This document shows, one piece after another, positions 43,584-52,694 of a DNA stretch of 64,000 bases (position 1 is the stretch's first letter; the number at the start of each line of letters is the position of its first letter). This stretch comes from Candidatus Soleaferrea massiliensis AP7. Lineage in GTDB: Bacteria; Bacillota; Clostridia; Oscillospirales; Ruminococcaceae. The notes under the pieces were generated by a model. It saw only the letters and a list, made by a program, of their open reading frames with translations, searched no databases and was not told where the DNA came from. Made by a program: the position numbers and the translations under genes. Where the stretch lies: assembly GCF_000820765.1 (NCBI RefSeq), contig NZ_CCYH01000016.1, positions 1-64,000 of the forward strand. The letters run 5' to 3'.

Positions 43584-45116
43584 ATGAAGCATCAGAATGT
43601 TTTGGTTTTGGATTTTGGCGGACAATACAACCAGCTGATTGCACGGCGTGTCAGGGAATGCGGCGTGTACTGCGAAGTGCATCCGTATAACATGCCTGTC
43701 GGGGAGATCAAAAAGATGAACCCGATCGGCATCATCTTTACCGGCGGACCGAACAGCATCTATGCGGAGAATTCCCCGTCCTGTGATCCGCGGGTATTCG
43801 AGCTGGGCATTCCGGTGCTTGGCATCTGCTACGGCATCCAGTGTATGGCGCATGCGCTCGGCGGAACCGTACAGTCGGCCCGTGCGCGCGAATATGGAAA
43901 GACCAATACGGTTTACAATACAGACAGCGCACTGTTCTCCGGCCTGCCAAAAGAGGGCGTGTCCTGGATGAGCCATACCGATTACATCGAGACGCTTCCA
44001 GCAGGCTTTGAAGCGGTCGCGCACACAAACGAGTGTCCGACGGCCGCCATGCAGCACGTAGAGCGGATGCTCTACGGTGTACAGTTCCATCCGGAGGTCA
44101 TGCACACCAAAAACGGCATGCAGATGCTGCACAACTTCCTTTATAAAATATGCGGCGCGAAGGGCGATTGGTCGATGCAGGACTACAAGCAGACCGCGAT
44201 CCAGGACGTCCGCAAAACGGTAGGAGATGGCAGGGTGCTCCTCGCGCTCTCGGGCGGCGTGGACAGCTCGGTCGCGGCCGAGCTGCTTTCCCAGGCGGTC
44301 GGCAGCCAGCTCACCTGCATCTTTGTGGATCACGGCCTGCTGCGCAAGAACGAGGGCGACGAGGTCGAACAGGTCTTCGCGAACAGCGGCATCCATTTTG
44401 TGCGCGTGGACGCGAAGGAACGTTTTTTGCAGAGACTTCGCGGCGTATCCGACCCGGAAACCAAGCGCAAGATCATCGGCGAGGAGTTCATCCGCGTGTT
44501 CGAGGAGGAGGCCAAAAAGATCGGAACCGTCGATTTCCTCGCGCAGGGCACCATCTATCCGGATGTCATCGAGTCCGGCGCGGGCGACGCGGCGGTCATC
44601 AAGAGCCATCACAACGTCGGCGGACTGCCGGATTATGTCGATTTCAAGGAGATCATCGAGCCGCTCAGACTGCTGTTCAAGGATGAGGTGCGAAAGCTCG
44701 GCGAGGAGCTTGGACTGCCGGATTATCTGGTCTGGAGACAGCCGTTCCCGGGTCCGGGTCTGGCCATCCGCGTCATCGGCGATATCACCGAGGAGAAGCT
44801 TGAAACGCTGCAGGATGCGGACGCCATCTTCCGCGAGGAGATCGCGAACGCAAAGCTCGACCGGGACATCCATCAGTACTTTGCAGTGCTGACCTCGATG
44901 CGTTCGGTCGGCGTCATGGGCGACGGACGCACCTATGACTACACATTGGCCCTGCGCGGCGTCACCACCAATGATTTTATGACCGCGGACTGGGCGAAGA
45001 TCCCGTATGAGGTGCTGGAAAAGGCCAGCAGCCGCATCGTCAACGAGGTGAAGAACATCAACCGCATCGTGTATGATATCACGAGCAAGCCGCCGGCTAC
45101 GATCGAGTGGGAATAA
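43584..45116 (+). CDS. guaA: GMP synthase (glutamine-hydrolysing), complete copy
   Basis: This 510-residue enzyme converts XMP to GMP. The class I glutamine amidotransferase domain (1-190) has the nucleophile Cys82 in LGICYGIQ and the dyad His169/Glu171 in QFHPEV. The ATP pyrophosphatase domain has [10 protein letters not shown] (221-229). The dimerisation domain ends in the conserved TIEWE. AAGGGAAGGT precedes the ATG. The last 13 bases (45104-45116) are repeated at 52695, marking the insertion site of a mobile element that leaves the coding sequence intact. Confidence 0.97.
   Translation: MKHQNVLVLDFGGQYNQLIARRVRECGVYCEVHPYNMPVGEIKKMNPIGIIFTGGPNSIYAENSPSCDPRVFELGIPVLGICYGIQCMAHALGGTVQSARAREYGKTNTVYNTDSALFSGLPKEGVSWMSHTDYIETLPAGFEAVAHTNECPTAAMQHVERMLYGVQFHPEVMHTKNGMQMLHNFLYKICGAKGDWSMQDYKQTAIQDVRKTVGDGRVLLALSGGVDSSVAAELLSQAVGSQLTCIFVDHGLLRKNEGDEVEQVFANSGIHFVRVDAKERFLQRLRGVSDPETKRKIIGEEFIRVFEEEAKKIGTVDFLAQGTIYPDVIESGAGDAAVIKSHHNVGGLPDYVDFKEIIEPLRLLFKDEVRKLGEELGLPDYLVWRQPFPGPGLAIRVIGDITEEKLETLQDADAIFREEIANAKLDRDIHQYFAVLTSMRSVGVMGDGRTYDYTLALRGVTTNDFMTADWAKIPYEVLEKASSRIVNEVKNINRIVYDITSKPPATIEWE
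45104..45116 (+). repeat. attL core at the 3' end of guaA
   Basis: CGAGTGGGAATAA includes the guaA stop codon. The identical 13-mer occurs at 52695-52707. Confidence 0.8.
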
Positions 45117-45265
45117 GAAACGCAGCCCGCAAAGCCGCATAAACAGGCGCTTTGTGGAGGCGAACCCCGCCGTTTGATAGCAGATTGATAGCAGCCGCCA
45201 TTTTACCGCTTACTTTTTTCACTCCCGTGTGACAAGCGGTTTACAGGTGAATATCCTTATCCATG

Positions 45266-45308
45266 AAAAAAGGTCTTGCCGACTTTCGCAGTTGGCAAGA
45301 CCTTTTTT
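45266..45308. terminator. Bidirectional terminator inside the left element end
   Basis: AAAAAAGGTCTTGCC and GGCAAGACCTTTTTT form a 15-bp stem. It serves guaA read-through on the plus strand and the XRE gene on the minus strand. Confidence 0.9.
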
Positions 45309-45315
45309 GCTATTT

Positions 45316-45843
45316 TCAGGGTTTTGATTGCTTCTTGAAATCTTCTATCAGCATATCGCTCAATCCTTGTGAAAGCACCCTTGCCCGCCGTTGCGTGGTA
45401 TCAAATTCGGGATACCTGTACCGCCACTGGTCGTATTCCTCTTTGGTTATCTCCCCCGCTTCCAGCTTCGCGGCCTGCTGCCGCCAAGCGTCGAGCATCT
45501 TAAACATTTCCTCATAGGTGCGTCCTTTGGCCTTATCCAGCCGGATACAGAGTTCCCCGTCAATCTCCCCTATTTTCAGCCCGCGTAAATCTTCCAGCGC
45601 AAATAATGTGTGCATCAGGCCGACGTTGCTGTCGATGTCGGGAATGTCAAGAGCCTGCGGCGACACGTCCAGCGTTTGAGCAAGGGCGGCGGTCAGGTCG
45701 GCCTTTGGCGTTCGGGTGCCGGATTCGTACTGCGCCATGCGCACGTCGGCGGTCTTTTCTGGAAAGCCCACCGCACTGCCAAGATATTTCTGCGTCATGC
45801 CCCGCAGGTTTCTAAAAAAATGAATCCGTTCGCCAATTGCCAT
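45316..45843 (-). CDS. XRE family regulator of the mobile element
   Basis: This 175-residue protein has an N-terminal helix-turn-helix (GERIHFFRNLRGMTQKYLGSAVG..RMAQYESGTRTPKADLTAALAQTL). A second half of unknown fold is rich in charged residues. The ATG at 45843 has GGGAG 8 nt upstream. It is transcribed away from the excisionase-integrase genes with a shared AT-rich intergenic region, the typical arrangement of an element repressor. Confidence 0.88.
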   Translation of the reverse strand: MAIGERIHFFRNLRGMTQKYLGSAVGFPEKTADVRMAQYESGTRTPKADLTAALAQTLDVSPQALDIPDIDSNVGLMHTLFALEDLRGLKIGEIDGELCIRLDKAKGRTYEEMFKMLDAWRQQAAKLEAGEITKEEYDQWRYRYPEFDTTQRRARVLSQGLSDMLIEDFKKQSKP

Positions 45844-45959
45844 TATCGCCACTCCCATTCTACATTTCCTGTCGAATATAGTATAGCATATCTGTTTAAG
45901 TATAGTCAAGAGAAAACTAAGCAAAAAAGTTAAGAAATTCTCTTGCAAACCCCTTGACT

Positions 45960-46200
45960 TAAACTTTAATGTTTAGTATAATGGAATTAAGCAAATATGC
46001 TTAGAGAACCTTGAAAATTGAATGACCGTCCGAATGGGATACCCTGCCGGGGAAGTAGCGCCAAGATGCCGAAAGGCGAAGCGTACCAAGGCAGAGAGAA
46101 CGCCGCAATATTTGGGGCAGGAACGACAATCGGAGGAAGCGGCAAACTCCAATCAAGCCCAAAGAGGGTAATTTAACAAAAAATGGAGGAGATAACACAA
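45960..46200 (+). promoter_or_regulatory. Leader of the excisionase-integrase operon
   Basis: An AT-rich promoter region (TTGACTT near 45954 and TATAAT-like TAGTATAATGG near 45974) is followed by about 180 nt of untranslated leader with several GC-rich short stems. Similar GAACCTTGAAAATTGAATGA leaders precede genes of Clostridial conjugative elements. Confidence 0.55.
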
Positions 46201-46401
46201 ATGGCTGGAAAAATGTTTATGCGCGTGGAAGAAGTGGCTGAGGAGCTAGGCGTTTCCGTGGCCTATGCCTACAAGCTGATTCGCTCCATGAATGAGGAAT
46301 TGAAGAAAACGGGCTGCATCACCATTTCAGGCCGGATTGACCGGAAATTCTTCTATGAAAAATTCTATGGCACACGGGGCCAAAGCGAAAGGAGTTGCTA
46401 A
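46201..46401 (+). CDS. Excisionase-like small DNA-binding protein
   Basis: This 66-residue protein has a MerR/excisionase-type helix-turn-helix (MRVEEVAEELGVSVAYAYKLIRSMNEELKKTG). It ends with a basic segment, ISGRIDRKFFYEKFYG, of the type that contacts DNA arms. GGAGGAG precedes the ATG. The integrase follows 1 nt after its stop, as usual for xis-int pairs in Clostridial elements. Confidence 0.85.
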   Translation: MAGKMFMRVEEVAEELGVSVAYAYKLIRSMNEELKKTGCITISGRIDRKFFYEKFYGTRGQSERSC

Positions 46402-46402
46402 C

Positions 46403-47479
46403 ATGGCGGCTTTCAAAAATAAGGACAACGGCATATGGTATGTCCAGTTTCGTTATACCGACTGGAAAGGAGAACGGCAGCAGAAGTTGAAGCGCGGTTT
46501 CCCCACCAAGCGGGACGCGCTGGCGTGGGAACGGGAATTTCTGATGCAGAAGCAGGCCGACATCAATATGACGTTTGAAAACTTCGTCCAGCTCTACGAA
46601 CGGGACATGAAGCCCAAATTGAAGCTGAACACATGGCTGACGAAAGAGAGCATCATTCAGAAGAAAATCCTGCCCTACTTCAAAAGTCGGAAGCTGTCGG
46701 AAATCTCCGCCAAGGACATTATGGACTGGCAGAACGAGATGCGGGAACTTTCCGACGAAAGCGGTAAATCCTACTCCCCGACCTATCTGAAAACCATACA
46801 TAACCAGTTGAGCGCCATTTTCAACCACGCGATCCGCTACTACGGCCTGCAAATCAATCCAGCGGCAAAGGCCGGAAACATGGGCGTGGAGGAACGGCGG
46901 GAGATGTTGTTCTGGACAAAGGACGAATATCTGAAATTTGCCGACGCCATGATGGATAAGCCCTTGTCCTATTATGCGTTTGAAATGCTCTACTGGTGCG
47001 GTATCCGTGAGGGGGAACTGCTTGCCCTGACCGCCGCCGACTTTGATTTCCAGGCGGAAATGGTTTCCATTAACAAATCGTATCAACGCTTGAAAGGGCA
47101 GGACGTGATTACCACGCCCAAGACCAAAAAGAGCAACCGCGTTATTAAAATGCCTGAATTTCTCTGTGAGGAAATGCAGGACTATTTGAAGATGTTTTAC
47201 AGCGCCGGGACAGATGAACGTATCTTCCCCATCAGCAAGCACTATCTGAAACACGAGATGGAACGAGGCTGCAAGGCAACCGGCGTCAAGAAAATCAGAA
47301 TCCACGACCTCAGACATTCGCACATCTCATTGTTGATTGATATGGGATTCACGGCGCTGGCGATTGCCGACCGGGTGGGTCATGAAAACATCGACATTAC
47401 TTACCGATACGCCCATCTGTTCCCCACGCGGCAAACAGAGATGGCGGACAAACTGAATACAGAACGGAAAGGGGCTTAA
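46403..47479 (+). CDS. Tyrosine-type site-specific integrase
   Basis: This 358-residue recombinase has an N-terminal arm-binding region (residues 1-55), a SAM-like core-binding domain (55-165) and a catalytic domain. The catalytic domain has Arg in YWCGIREGELLAL, His-x-x-Arg in IHDLRHSHISLL, His in VGHENIDIT and the nucleophile Tyr in the following TYRYAHLFP segment. AAAGGAG lies before the ATG at 46403. It should catalyse integration at the 3' end of guaA between the 13-bp repeats. Confidence 0.96.
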   Translation: MAAFKNKDNGIWYVQFRYTDWKGERQQKLKRGFPTKRDALAWEREFLMQKQADINMTFENFVQLYERDMKPKLKLNTWLTKESIIQKKILPYFKSRKLSEISAKDIMDWQNEMRELSDESGKSYSPTYLKTIHNQLSAIFNHAIRYYGLQINPAAKAGNMGVEERREMLFWTKDEYLKFADAMMDKPLSYYAFEMLYWCGIREGELLALTAADFDFQAEMVSINKSYQRLKGQDVITTPKTKKSNRVIKMPEFLCEEMQDYLKMFYSAGTDERIFPISKHYLKHEMERGCKATGVKKIRIHDLRHSHISLLIDMGFTALAIADRVGHENIDITYRYAHLFPTRQTEMADKLNTERKGA

Positions 47480-47481
47480 CT

Positions 47482-47808
47482 ATGTCGCTCAAAAACAGGG
47501 ACAACAAGAATCGCTGGCGCAACAAAACGGTCGCGTTCCGGGTGTCGCCGGAAGAAGATGAACAAATCGAGATTGCTGTCCGGCTTTCCGGCCTCACCAA
47601 ACAGGACTACATCACACGGCGTCTGCTGTGCCGTGATGTGGTGGTGCAGGGTAATCCAAGGGTTTACAAGGCCCTGCGCGACCAGCTCGCCACTGTGCTG
47701 GAAGAACTGCGGCGCATCGGAACCGGTGAACCGGTCAGCGATGAACTTTTAGAAACCATTGAACTGATTACAGTCACGATGCAGGGCATGAGGGAGGATT
47801 GCGAATGA
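47482..47808 (+). CDS. MobC-like mobilization accessory protein
   Basis: This 108-residue protein has an RHH-like N-terminal part (NKTVAFRVSPEEDEQIEIAVRLSGLTKQDYITRRLL) and a helical C-terminal half. It resembles relaxosome accessory proteins that bind oriT. It starts 2 nt after the integrase stop and overlaps the next gene by 4 nt. Confidence 0.8.
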   Translation: MSLKNRDNKNRWRNKTVAFRVSPEEDEQIEIAVRLSGLTKQDYITRRLLCRDVVVQGNPRVYKALRDQLATVLEELRRIGTGEPVSDELLETIELITVTMQGMREDCE

Positions 47809-48959
47809 TTATTACCGAACAAGCAAAAACGACTGCCCTTGTTCCGTCTGTTGGCGCAGGCGGAGGACAGCCGATTCCGAAAATCACTGAATCCAGTATA
47901 TCAGAGACGTTTCAAGAAAACAATCCCTCAGATGAAAACATTGACGAAATTTTGCGGCAGATGCAGCGATACAATGACCCGGCATATCTGCACACGGTTT
48001 CCATGAACGAGCTGTACGAAAATATCTATCAGAGCAGGCCGCCAATTATCGACGGCCTGCTCCATGCGGGAACCTATCTTTTTGTAGGTGCGCCCAAGGT
48101 GGGCAAGTCGTTCCTCATGGCGCAGCTTGCCTATCATGTCAGCACCGGGCTTTCCCTTTGGAAATACCACGTCCATAAAGGAACTGTCCTCTATCTGGCG
48201 TTGGAGGACGATTACAGGCGCTTGCAGGAACGGTTATATCGTATGTTTGGAACGGACAGCACGGAGAACCTGCACTTTGCCATCTGTGCAAAGCAGCTCG
48301 GCGCTGGCCTCGACGAACAGCTTGAAAAGTTTGTCCGGGAGCATAGCGACACAAAGCTCATTATCATTGATACCCTGCAAAAAATCCGGGAGGCGGGTGG
48401 CGATAAGTTCAGCTATGCTAACGATTATGAAATCGTCGGGAGGCTCAAACAGATCGCTGATCGCAGCGGCGTCTGCCTCCTGCTGGTACATCATACCCGG
48501 AAACAACAGGCGGACGATAAGTTTGACATGATTTCCGGCACCAACGGCCTGCTCGGCGCTGCGGACGGTGCGTTTCTGCTTCAAAAGGAAAGACGGACGG
48601 ACAATGCCGCCGTACTGGATATTTCGGGGCGCGACCAACAAGACCAGCGGCTTTATCTCACAAGGGACATGGAGAGGCTGGTGTGGCAGTTGGAACGGAC
48701 AGAAAATGAGCTGTGGAGAGAACCGCCCGACCTGGTACTGGAAGCCGTGGCCGCGTTGGTGACATCGGACAGGCCGGAATGGAGTGGGACAGCCACGGAC
48801 TTAACGGCGGCGCTGCGAGCCGACATGAAGCCTAACGCGCTCGCCATGCGGCTGAATATCCGGGCGGGCAAGCTACTGAACGATTATCATATCCAGTATG
48901 CCAGCGTCCGAACCCACGCTGGCAGGAACATCAAGCTCACGCTTTTGCCCCAAGCGTGA
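47805..48959 (+). CDS. RepA-like RecA-fold ATPase
   Basis: This 384-residue protein resembles hexameric replicative helicases of the RSF1010 RepA type. The Walker A motif is VGAPKVGKSFLMAQLAYH, and Walker B is in KLIIIDTLQKIR. LLLVHHTRKQQ and ISGTNGLLGAADGAFLL are sensor-type segments. GGAGG lies 7 nt before the ATG at 47805, inside the end of the MobC-like gene. Directly after its stop lies a cluster of GTGACGG iteron-like repeats, so it may drive replication of the excised circle (inference). Confidence 0.85.
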   Translation: MIITEQAKTTALVPSVGAGGGQPIPKITESSISETFQENNPSDENIDEILRQMQRYNDPAYLHTVSMNELYENIYQSRPPIIDGLLHAGTYLFVGAPKVGKSFLMAQLAYHVSTGLSLWKYHVHKGTVLYLALEDDYRRLQERLYRMFGTDSTENLHFAICAKQLGAGLDEQLEKFVREHSDTKLIIIDTLQKIREAGGDKFSYANDYEIVGRLKQIADRSGVCLLLVHHTRKQQADDKFDMISGTNGLLGAADGAFLLQKERRTDNAAVLDISGRDQQDQRLYLTRDMERLVWQLERTENELWREPPDLVLEAVAALVTSDRPEWSGTATDLTAALRADMKPNALAMRLNIRAGKLLNDYHIQYASVRTHAGRNIKLTLLPQA

Positions 48960-49039
48960 CGACCGTGACGGCTGTGACGGCCTTATGGGGAACGGGTACG
49001 GTGTTGGAAACATCGTCACGGTCGTCACGGCTGTCACGG
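48956..49039. repeat. Iteron-like GTGACGG cluster, candidate origin
   Basis: GTGACG occurs at 48956, 48965 and 48974 in direct orientation. Its complement CGTCACGG/GTCACGG occurs at about 49014, 49023 and 49033, giving a mirrored array around 48998. It lies just 3' of the RepA-like gene and before the relaxase. The rest of 48960-49250 has no gene apart from the 49188-49208 hairpin. Confidence 0.6.
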
Positions 49040-49187
49040 ACAAAAGTTTAGGCGGGGTACAGGGCGCCCTTTTCAAAGGGCGGCCCTGTTGGGGTGGTTG
49101 CCCGCAGGCAACAGGGGCAACGCCCCTATTCCCCCTCGGAGAGCGCAAGGGCGCTTTTGATGGCGTAGCTGTCAAAAGTGCTTTTGC

Positions 49188-49208
49188 GTTACTTTCGCAG
49201 AAAGTAAC
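49188..49208. repeat. Hairpin GTTACTTTC/GAAAGTAAC before the relaxase
   Basis: This is a 9-bp perfect stem with loop GCA, about 40 nt upstream of the relaxase start. It could belong to oriT. It resembles the second hairpin of the dispersed repeat at 31-270. Confidence 0.55.
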
Positions 49209-49250
49209 AAAGGCCGCCGCATCAGCGGCGAAAAAGGAGCGTGATAATGT

Positions 49251-50357
49251 TTGCGTAGGACAATCAGCGGTATGGTCGGGAAAGGTTCGCTGACCCACAA
49301 CAACCGCGATTTTATCGCGGAGAATATCGACCGCAGCCGAACAGCCGACAACATCACTTACTTGCATGAGGATTTACGCACTGTCTATACGGAACTGTTT
49401 GGCGCGGCGCTGGAACGCTATAACGCCAAACAGAAACGAAGCGACCGGAAAATAGCTGATTATTACGAGCATATCCGTACCGGCAAACAGGAGAAGCTAT
49501 TCCATGAAGTCATTTTCCAGATAGGCAGCGTCAAGAATACCGCTGTCGGAACGCCAGAGGGAGAGCAGGCCAAGGCGGTGCTGGACGAATTTATGTGCAG
49601 TTTTCAGGAGCGCAATCCCCATCTCCGCGTGTTCTCGGCCCACCTGCATATGGACGAAGCGACGCCGCATTTACATATCGACTTTGTCCCCTTTACCACC
49701 GACAGCAAGCGTGGATTGGATACGCGGGTTTCCATGAAAAAGGCGCTGGCGGCCCAAGGCTTCGAGGGCGGCAGCCGGGGCGACACAGAATTTAATCAGT
49801 GGATTAACGCAGAGAAACAGACGTTGGCGCAGGTCATGGAGCGTCACGGCATTGAGTGGGAACAGCTTGGCACACACAATGAACATCTGTCCGTTTTGGA
49901 TTTCAAAAAGCAGGAACGACAAGCGGAAGTCATGACGCTGGAACAATCCATTGCCAAACTGCAAAAGCAGCAAGTAGACATAAAGGCCGTCGAAAATATT
50001 GATGCCAAAAATGTCCCTCTTTCCTCTAAAGTTATGCTGGAACGGCAGGATTACCAAATGTTGCTGACAGCGGCGCAGAAATATGTCGTTCAAGAAAAGA
50101 AAAGTGGCAGACTGGAAAAGCTGCTAAAGGCCGCTGAAAAGACCATAGCGGACCTAAAAACAAAGCTGGCGGGCGTCATACGGGAACGCGATGAACTGAA
50201 ATCTATCCGTAGTCAGTTGAACGTTGGGAAGCTGGAACAGGAGAATTGTGAACTGCGCCAATCCGTAAAATGGTATCAGTCCGTACTTGAACAGCAAGGT
50301 CTTTCCCATATGTTTGGGAAACAAAAACAGCAACGGCAAGTGACACAACAGCGTTGA
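49251..50357 (+). CDS. MobV family relaxase (Pre/Mob plasmid recombination protein)
   Basis: This 368-residue protein has the MobV N-terminus TISGMVGKGSLTHNNRDF and EDLRTVYTELFG. The metal-binding histidine motif is SAHLHMDEATPHLHIDFVPF. The last 150 residues are coiled-coil-rich (TLEQSIAKLQKQQ, LEKLLKAAEKTIADLKTKL). It nicks at oriT to start transfer. The start is taken as TTG at 49251, 11 nt after AAGGAG, because family homology extends upstream of the first ATG (49272). Confidence 0.92.
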   Translation: MRRTISGMVGKGSLTHNNRDFIAENIDRSRTADNITYLHEDLRTVYTELFGAALERYNAKQKRSDRKIADYYEHIRTGKQEKLFHEVIFQIGSVKNTAVGTPEGEQAKAVLDEFMCSFQERNPHLRVFSAHLHMDEATPHLHIDFVPFTTDSKRGLDTRVSMKKALAAQGFEGGSRGDTEFNQWINAEKQTLAQVMERHGIEWEQLGTHNEHLSVLDFKKQERQAEVMTLEQSIAKLQKQQVDIKAVENIDAKNVPLSSKVMLERQDYQMLLTAAQKYVVQEKKSGRLEKLLKAAEKTIADLKTKLAGVIRERDELKSIRSQLNVGKLEQENCELRQSVKWYQSVLEQQGLSHMFGKQKQQRQVTQQR

Positions 50358-50669
50358 CGCTCTGCGGGCAATAAGGAGGCTATTTTTGGGGGTACAGGTC
50401 ATAGGATACAGCCCCCCCTTGATATGCTCTCGTGAAGTCGCATGGATACTGGCTTTGCAAGCGTCAAAAGCGTGACATTATGGCCAGTTGAACCCAAGGG
50501 GTTAAGGCAAGCCTTAACCCCTTGTCTGCTCACCAGCGCAGGCTCCAAGCCCTGTCAACGGCGGCGCGGTACGCGCCGTTCATCTCGACCGTTGACGGAG
50601 TTTGGGGCCTGTGCTAATTTTTTTGAATTTATGGTTGACAAATGAGCCAGAAGCGCATATACTAATCAT
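50358..50669. other. Intergenic region between relaxase and arsR
   Basis: No gene is present. It contains the hairpin at 50495-50524 and GC-rich short dyads around 50560-50600. Confidence 0.55.
50495..50524. terminator. Perfect hairpin after the relaxase gene
   Basis: CAAGGGGTTAAGGC and GCCTTAACCCCTTG form a 14-bp stem with a 2-nt loop. There is no long T run, so termination is uncertain. Confidence 0.6.
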
Positions 50670-50685
50670 ATCAAGATAATTTGAT
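50670..50685. promoter_or_regulatory. ArsR operator upstream of arsR
   Basis: ATCAA-N6-TTGAT lies 14 nt before the arsR start, overlapping the probable promoter. The same pattern recurs at 51058. Confidence 0.75.
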
Positions 50686-50698
50686 GTGAGGTGAACGC

Positions 50699-51016
50699 AT
50701 GGATACGACACATCAAAATAACGCCAAAGTGTTTAAGTCTCTCTGTGACCCAAAGCGACTTGCCATTCTGGAGCAATTACGCAGCGGCGAGAAGTGCGCC
50801 TGTGTCCTGCAAGAGCCGATGGACTTAACGCAGTCGGGCCTTTCCTACCACATGAAGATACTGTGTGATTCCGGCCTAGTGGTAAGCCGTCAAGAAGGCA
50901 AATGGACGCATTACCGATTAAGCGCAACCGGCAGGGAAAAAGCGGTGAATCTGTTGCTGGCTCTTACTACGCCTACTACGGAGCGGGAGGGTGATTATAC
51001 ACAACGCGATAAATAA
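50699..51016 (+). CDS. ArsR family metalloregulator
   Basis: This 105-residue winged-helix repressor contains FKSLCDPKRLAILEQLRSGEKCACVLQEPMDLTQSGLSYHMKIL. The CAC pair in helix 3 corresponds to the Cys-x-Cys arsenic(III) site of ArsR. QEGKWTHYRLS is the wing. GAGGTGAACGC precedes the ATG. It sits between two identical operator patterns and upstream of an ArsP-like permease, so it should repress the cargo operon until trivalent arsenic binds. Confidence 0.9.
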   Translation: MDTTHQNNAKVFKSLCDPKRLAILEQLRSGEKCACVLQEPMDLTQSGLSYHMKILCDSGLVVSRQEGKWTHYRLSATGREKAVNLLLALTTPTTEREGDYTQRDK

Positions 51017-51057
51017 ACGCCATCTGAATTGGGATGGCGTTTCCTTCAAGACAACAC

Positions 51058-51073
51058 ATCAAAAATTATTGAT
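51058..51073. promoter_or_regulatory. Second ArsR operator, before the permease
   Basis: ATCAA-AAATTA-TTGAT lies within a longer dyad: ACAACAC before and ATGTTGT after it. It is 35 nt upstream of the permease start, suggesting a second regulated promoter. Confidence 0.75.
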
Positions 51074-51107
51074 ATGTTGTCCAACAATTTGAAAGCGAGG
51101 TCTTGTT

Positions 51108-52109
51108 GTGGGTATTTGGGATTTCATTCAAAATCAAGTTCTTGGCATGAAGTGGCTGAATGAGCTAATCGGTTTGGGCCTCTCGGCCTTGGGGCTGGAC
51201 GTGGGCGGGCGCATCGGCGGCAGCGTCCAATTCTTTATTTATGATGTGCTGAAAATCACGATTTTGCTCTGTTTCCTGATTTTTGCTATTTCTTACATTC
51301 AGAGCTACTTCCCCCCGGAGCGAAGCAAACGTATTTTGGGGCGATTCCACGGTATTTGGGCGAATATCGTTTCCGCGCTGCTTGGAACGGTAACGCCGTT
51401 TTGTTCCTGTTCGTCTATCCCGCTGTTCATTGGTTTCACCAGCGCGGGGCTGCCCCTTGGTGTGACGTTCTCCTTTTTGATTTCTTCTCCGATGGTGGAC
51501 TTAGGAAGTCTGGTACTTCTTATGAGCATTTTTGGAGCGAAAGTCGCCGTCATTTATGTGGTGGTCGGCCTCATTATAGCCGTGGTAGGCGGTACGATTA
51601 TAGAAAAACTGCATATGGAAAAACACGTTGAAAGTTTTATTCTTTCTGCGGGCGGTGTGGATATTGAATCCCCTATCCTTACGAAGAAAGAGCGATTATC
51701 TTTCGCAAAAGAGCAGATGCTTGGAACATTCAAAAAGGTCTTTCCCTACATTCTGGTTGGCGTCGGTATCGGCGCGGTGATTCATAACTGGATTCCGGAA
51801 AGTTGGATTGAGGCCGTTTTGGGTAGCAACAATCCTTTTGGCGTGTTTCTTGCAACGTTGGTGGGCGTCCCTATGTATGCAGATATTTTCGGTACAATTC
51901 CTGTCGCGGAGGCTCTGCTTTCTAAAGGCGCACAGCTTGGCACAATCTTATCTTTTATGATGGCTGTCACCACTTTAAGCCTGCCGTCTATGATTATGCT
52001 TCGCAAGGCTGTCAAGCCGAAACTGCTTGCCCTGTTCATTGGCATCTGTACCGTTGGCATCATCATTGTCGGTTATCTGTTTAATGCGTTCCAATTCATA
52101 CTAATTTAA
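51108..52109 (+). CDS. arsP: ArsP-like permease, organoarsenical efflux
   Basis: This 333-residue inner-membrane protein has about eight to ten membrane segments. The family signature GTVTPFCSCSSIPLFIGF contains the Cys pair linked to trivalent arsenical transport. GVPMYADIFGTIPVAEALLSKGA is the matching repeat in the second half. Characterised ArsP proteins export trivalent organoarsenicals such as methylarsenite and roxarsone(III); other permeases of the family are uncharacterised. The start is GTG at 51108 with GAGG upstream. It is flanked by an ArsR operator and a thioredoxin-like gene. Confidence 0.85.
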   Translation: MGIWDFIQNQVLGMKWLNELIGLGLSALGLDVGGRIGGSVQFFIYDVLKITILLCFLIFAISYIQSYFPPERSKRILGRFHGIWANIVSALLGTVTPFCSCSSIPLFIGFTSAGLPLGVTFSFLISSPMVDLGSLVLLMSIFGAKVAVIYVVVGLIIAVVGGTIIEKLHMEKHVESFILSAGGVDIESPILTKKERLSFAKEQMLGTFKKVFPYILVGVGIGAVIHNWIPESWIEAVLGSNNPFGVFLATLVGVPMYADIFGTIPVAEALLSKGAQLGTILSFMMAVTTLSLPSMIMLRKAVKPKLLALFIGICTVGIIIVGYLFNAFQFILI

Positions 52110-52126
52110 AATAGGAGGTATTTTCG

Positions 52127-52471
52127 ATGGGACTGTTTGGAAAGAAGAAAGAGGAAACAAAAGGTTGCTGCTGTGGTGGCAACTGCAACGCTGACACAAT
52201 GGCGCAAGCGGAGGCTGCAAAGGCCGCCGCTGGTGTTAAGGTGTTGGGAACTGGCTGCGCGAAGTGTAACGCGCTGGAGGAAGCCGCCCGCGAGGCTCTT
52301 TCAGAATTGGGAATGGATACAACCATCGACCATGTGACAGACTTTACGCAGATAGCCGCCTACGGTGTAATGTCCACCCCGGCGCTGGTCGTAGATGGGA
52401 AAGTAGTGTCATATGGAAAGGTACTGAAAAAAGACGAGGCAAAAGCCCTTATCCAGCAAGTACGGAAGTGA
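52127..52471 (+). CDS. Thioredoxin-like small protein with Cys-rich N-terminus
   Basis: This 114-residue protein has an N-terminal extension, KGCCCGGNCN, with four Cys that could bind metal(loid). It is followed by a glutaredoxin/thioredoxin-like domain of the small archaeal-bacterial (TM0996-type) group, with active site GTGCAKCNALEEAA and cis-Pro region GVMSTPALVVDGKVV. It starts 17 nt after arsP with AGGAGG upstream. Such proteins often accompany these permeases, probably reducing or delivering the thiol-bound metalloid (inference). Confidence 0.88.
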   Translation: MGLFGKKKEETKGCCCGGNCNADTMAQAEAAKAAAGVKVLGTGCAKCNALEEAAREALSELGMDTTIDHVTDFTQIAAYGVMSTPALVVDGKVVSYGKVLKKDEAKALIQQVRK

Positions 52472-52694
52472 TGATAATATTGCATTGTGTCCTATAAGGT
52501 GCTATACTGAATCCAACAAAGACGCGCAAACCACCAGAATTAACGCGACAATTTTACCTTTGATATTTGGCCCCTGATAGATTTTTGATAGCAAAAGTCC
52601 CAAGACCCCTTGGGATAAGGATAACTGGTATCATATCCTATCAAATGGAATCAAATTCGCTAAACAAAATTGTTTAGAATCGACTTTTATTTGC

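Noticed and set aside
45173-52593. TTTGATAGCA at both 45173 and 52584 as att repeats
   Set aside because: These lie inside the longer 13-bp direct repeat boundaries. They may be integrase arm sites, but the guaA-end repeat explains the insertion better.
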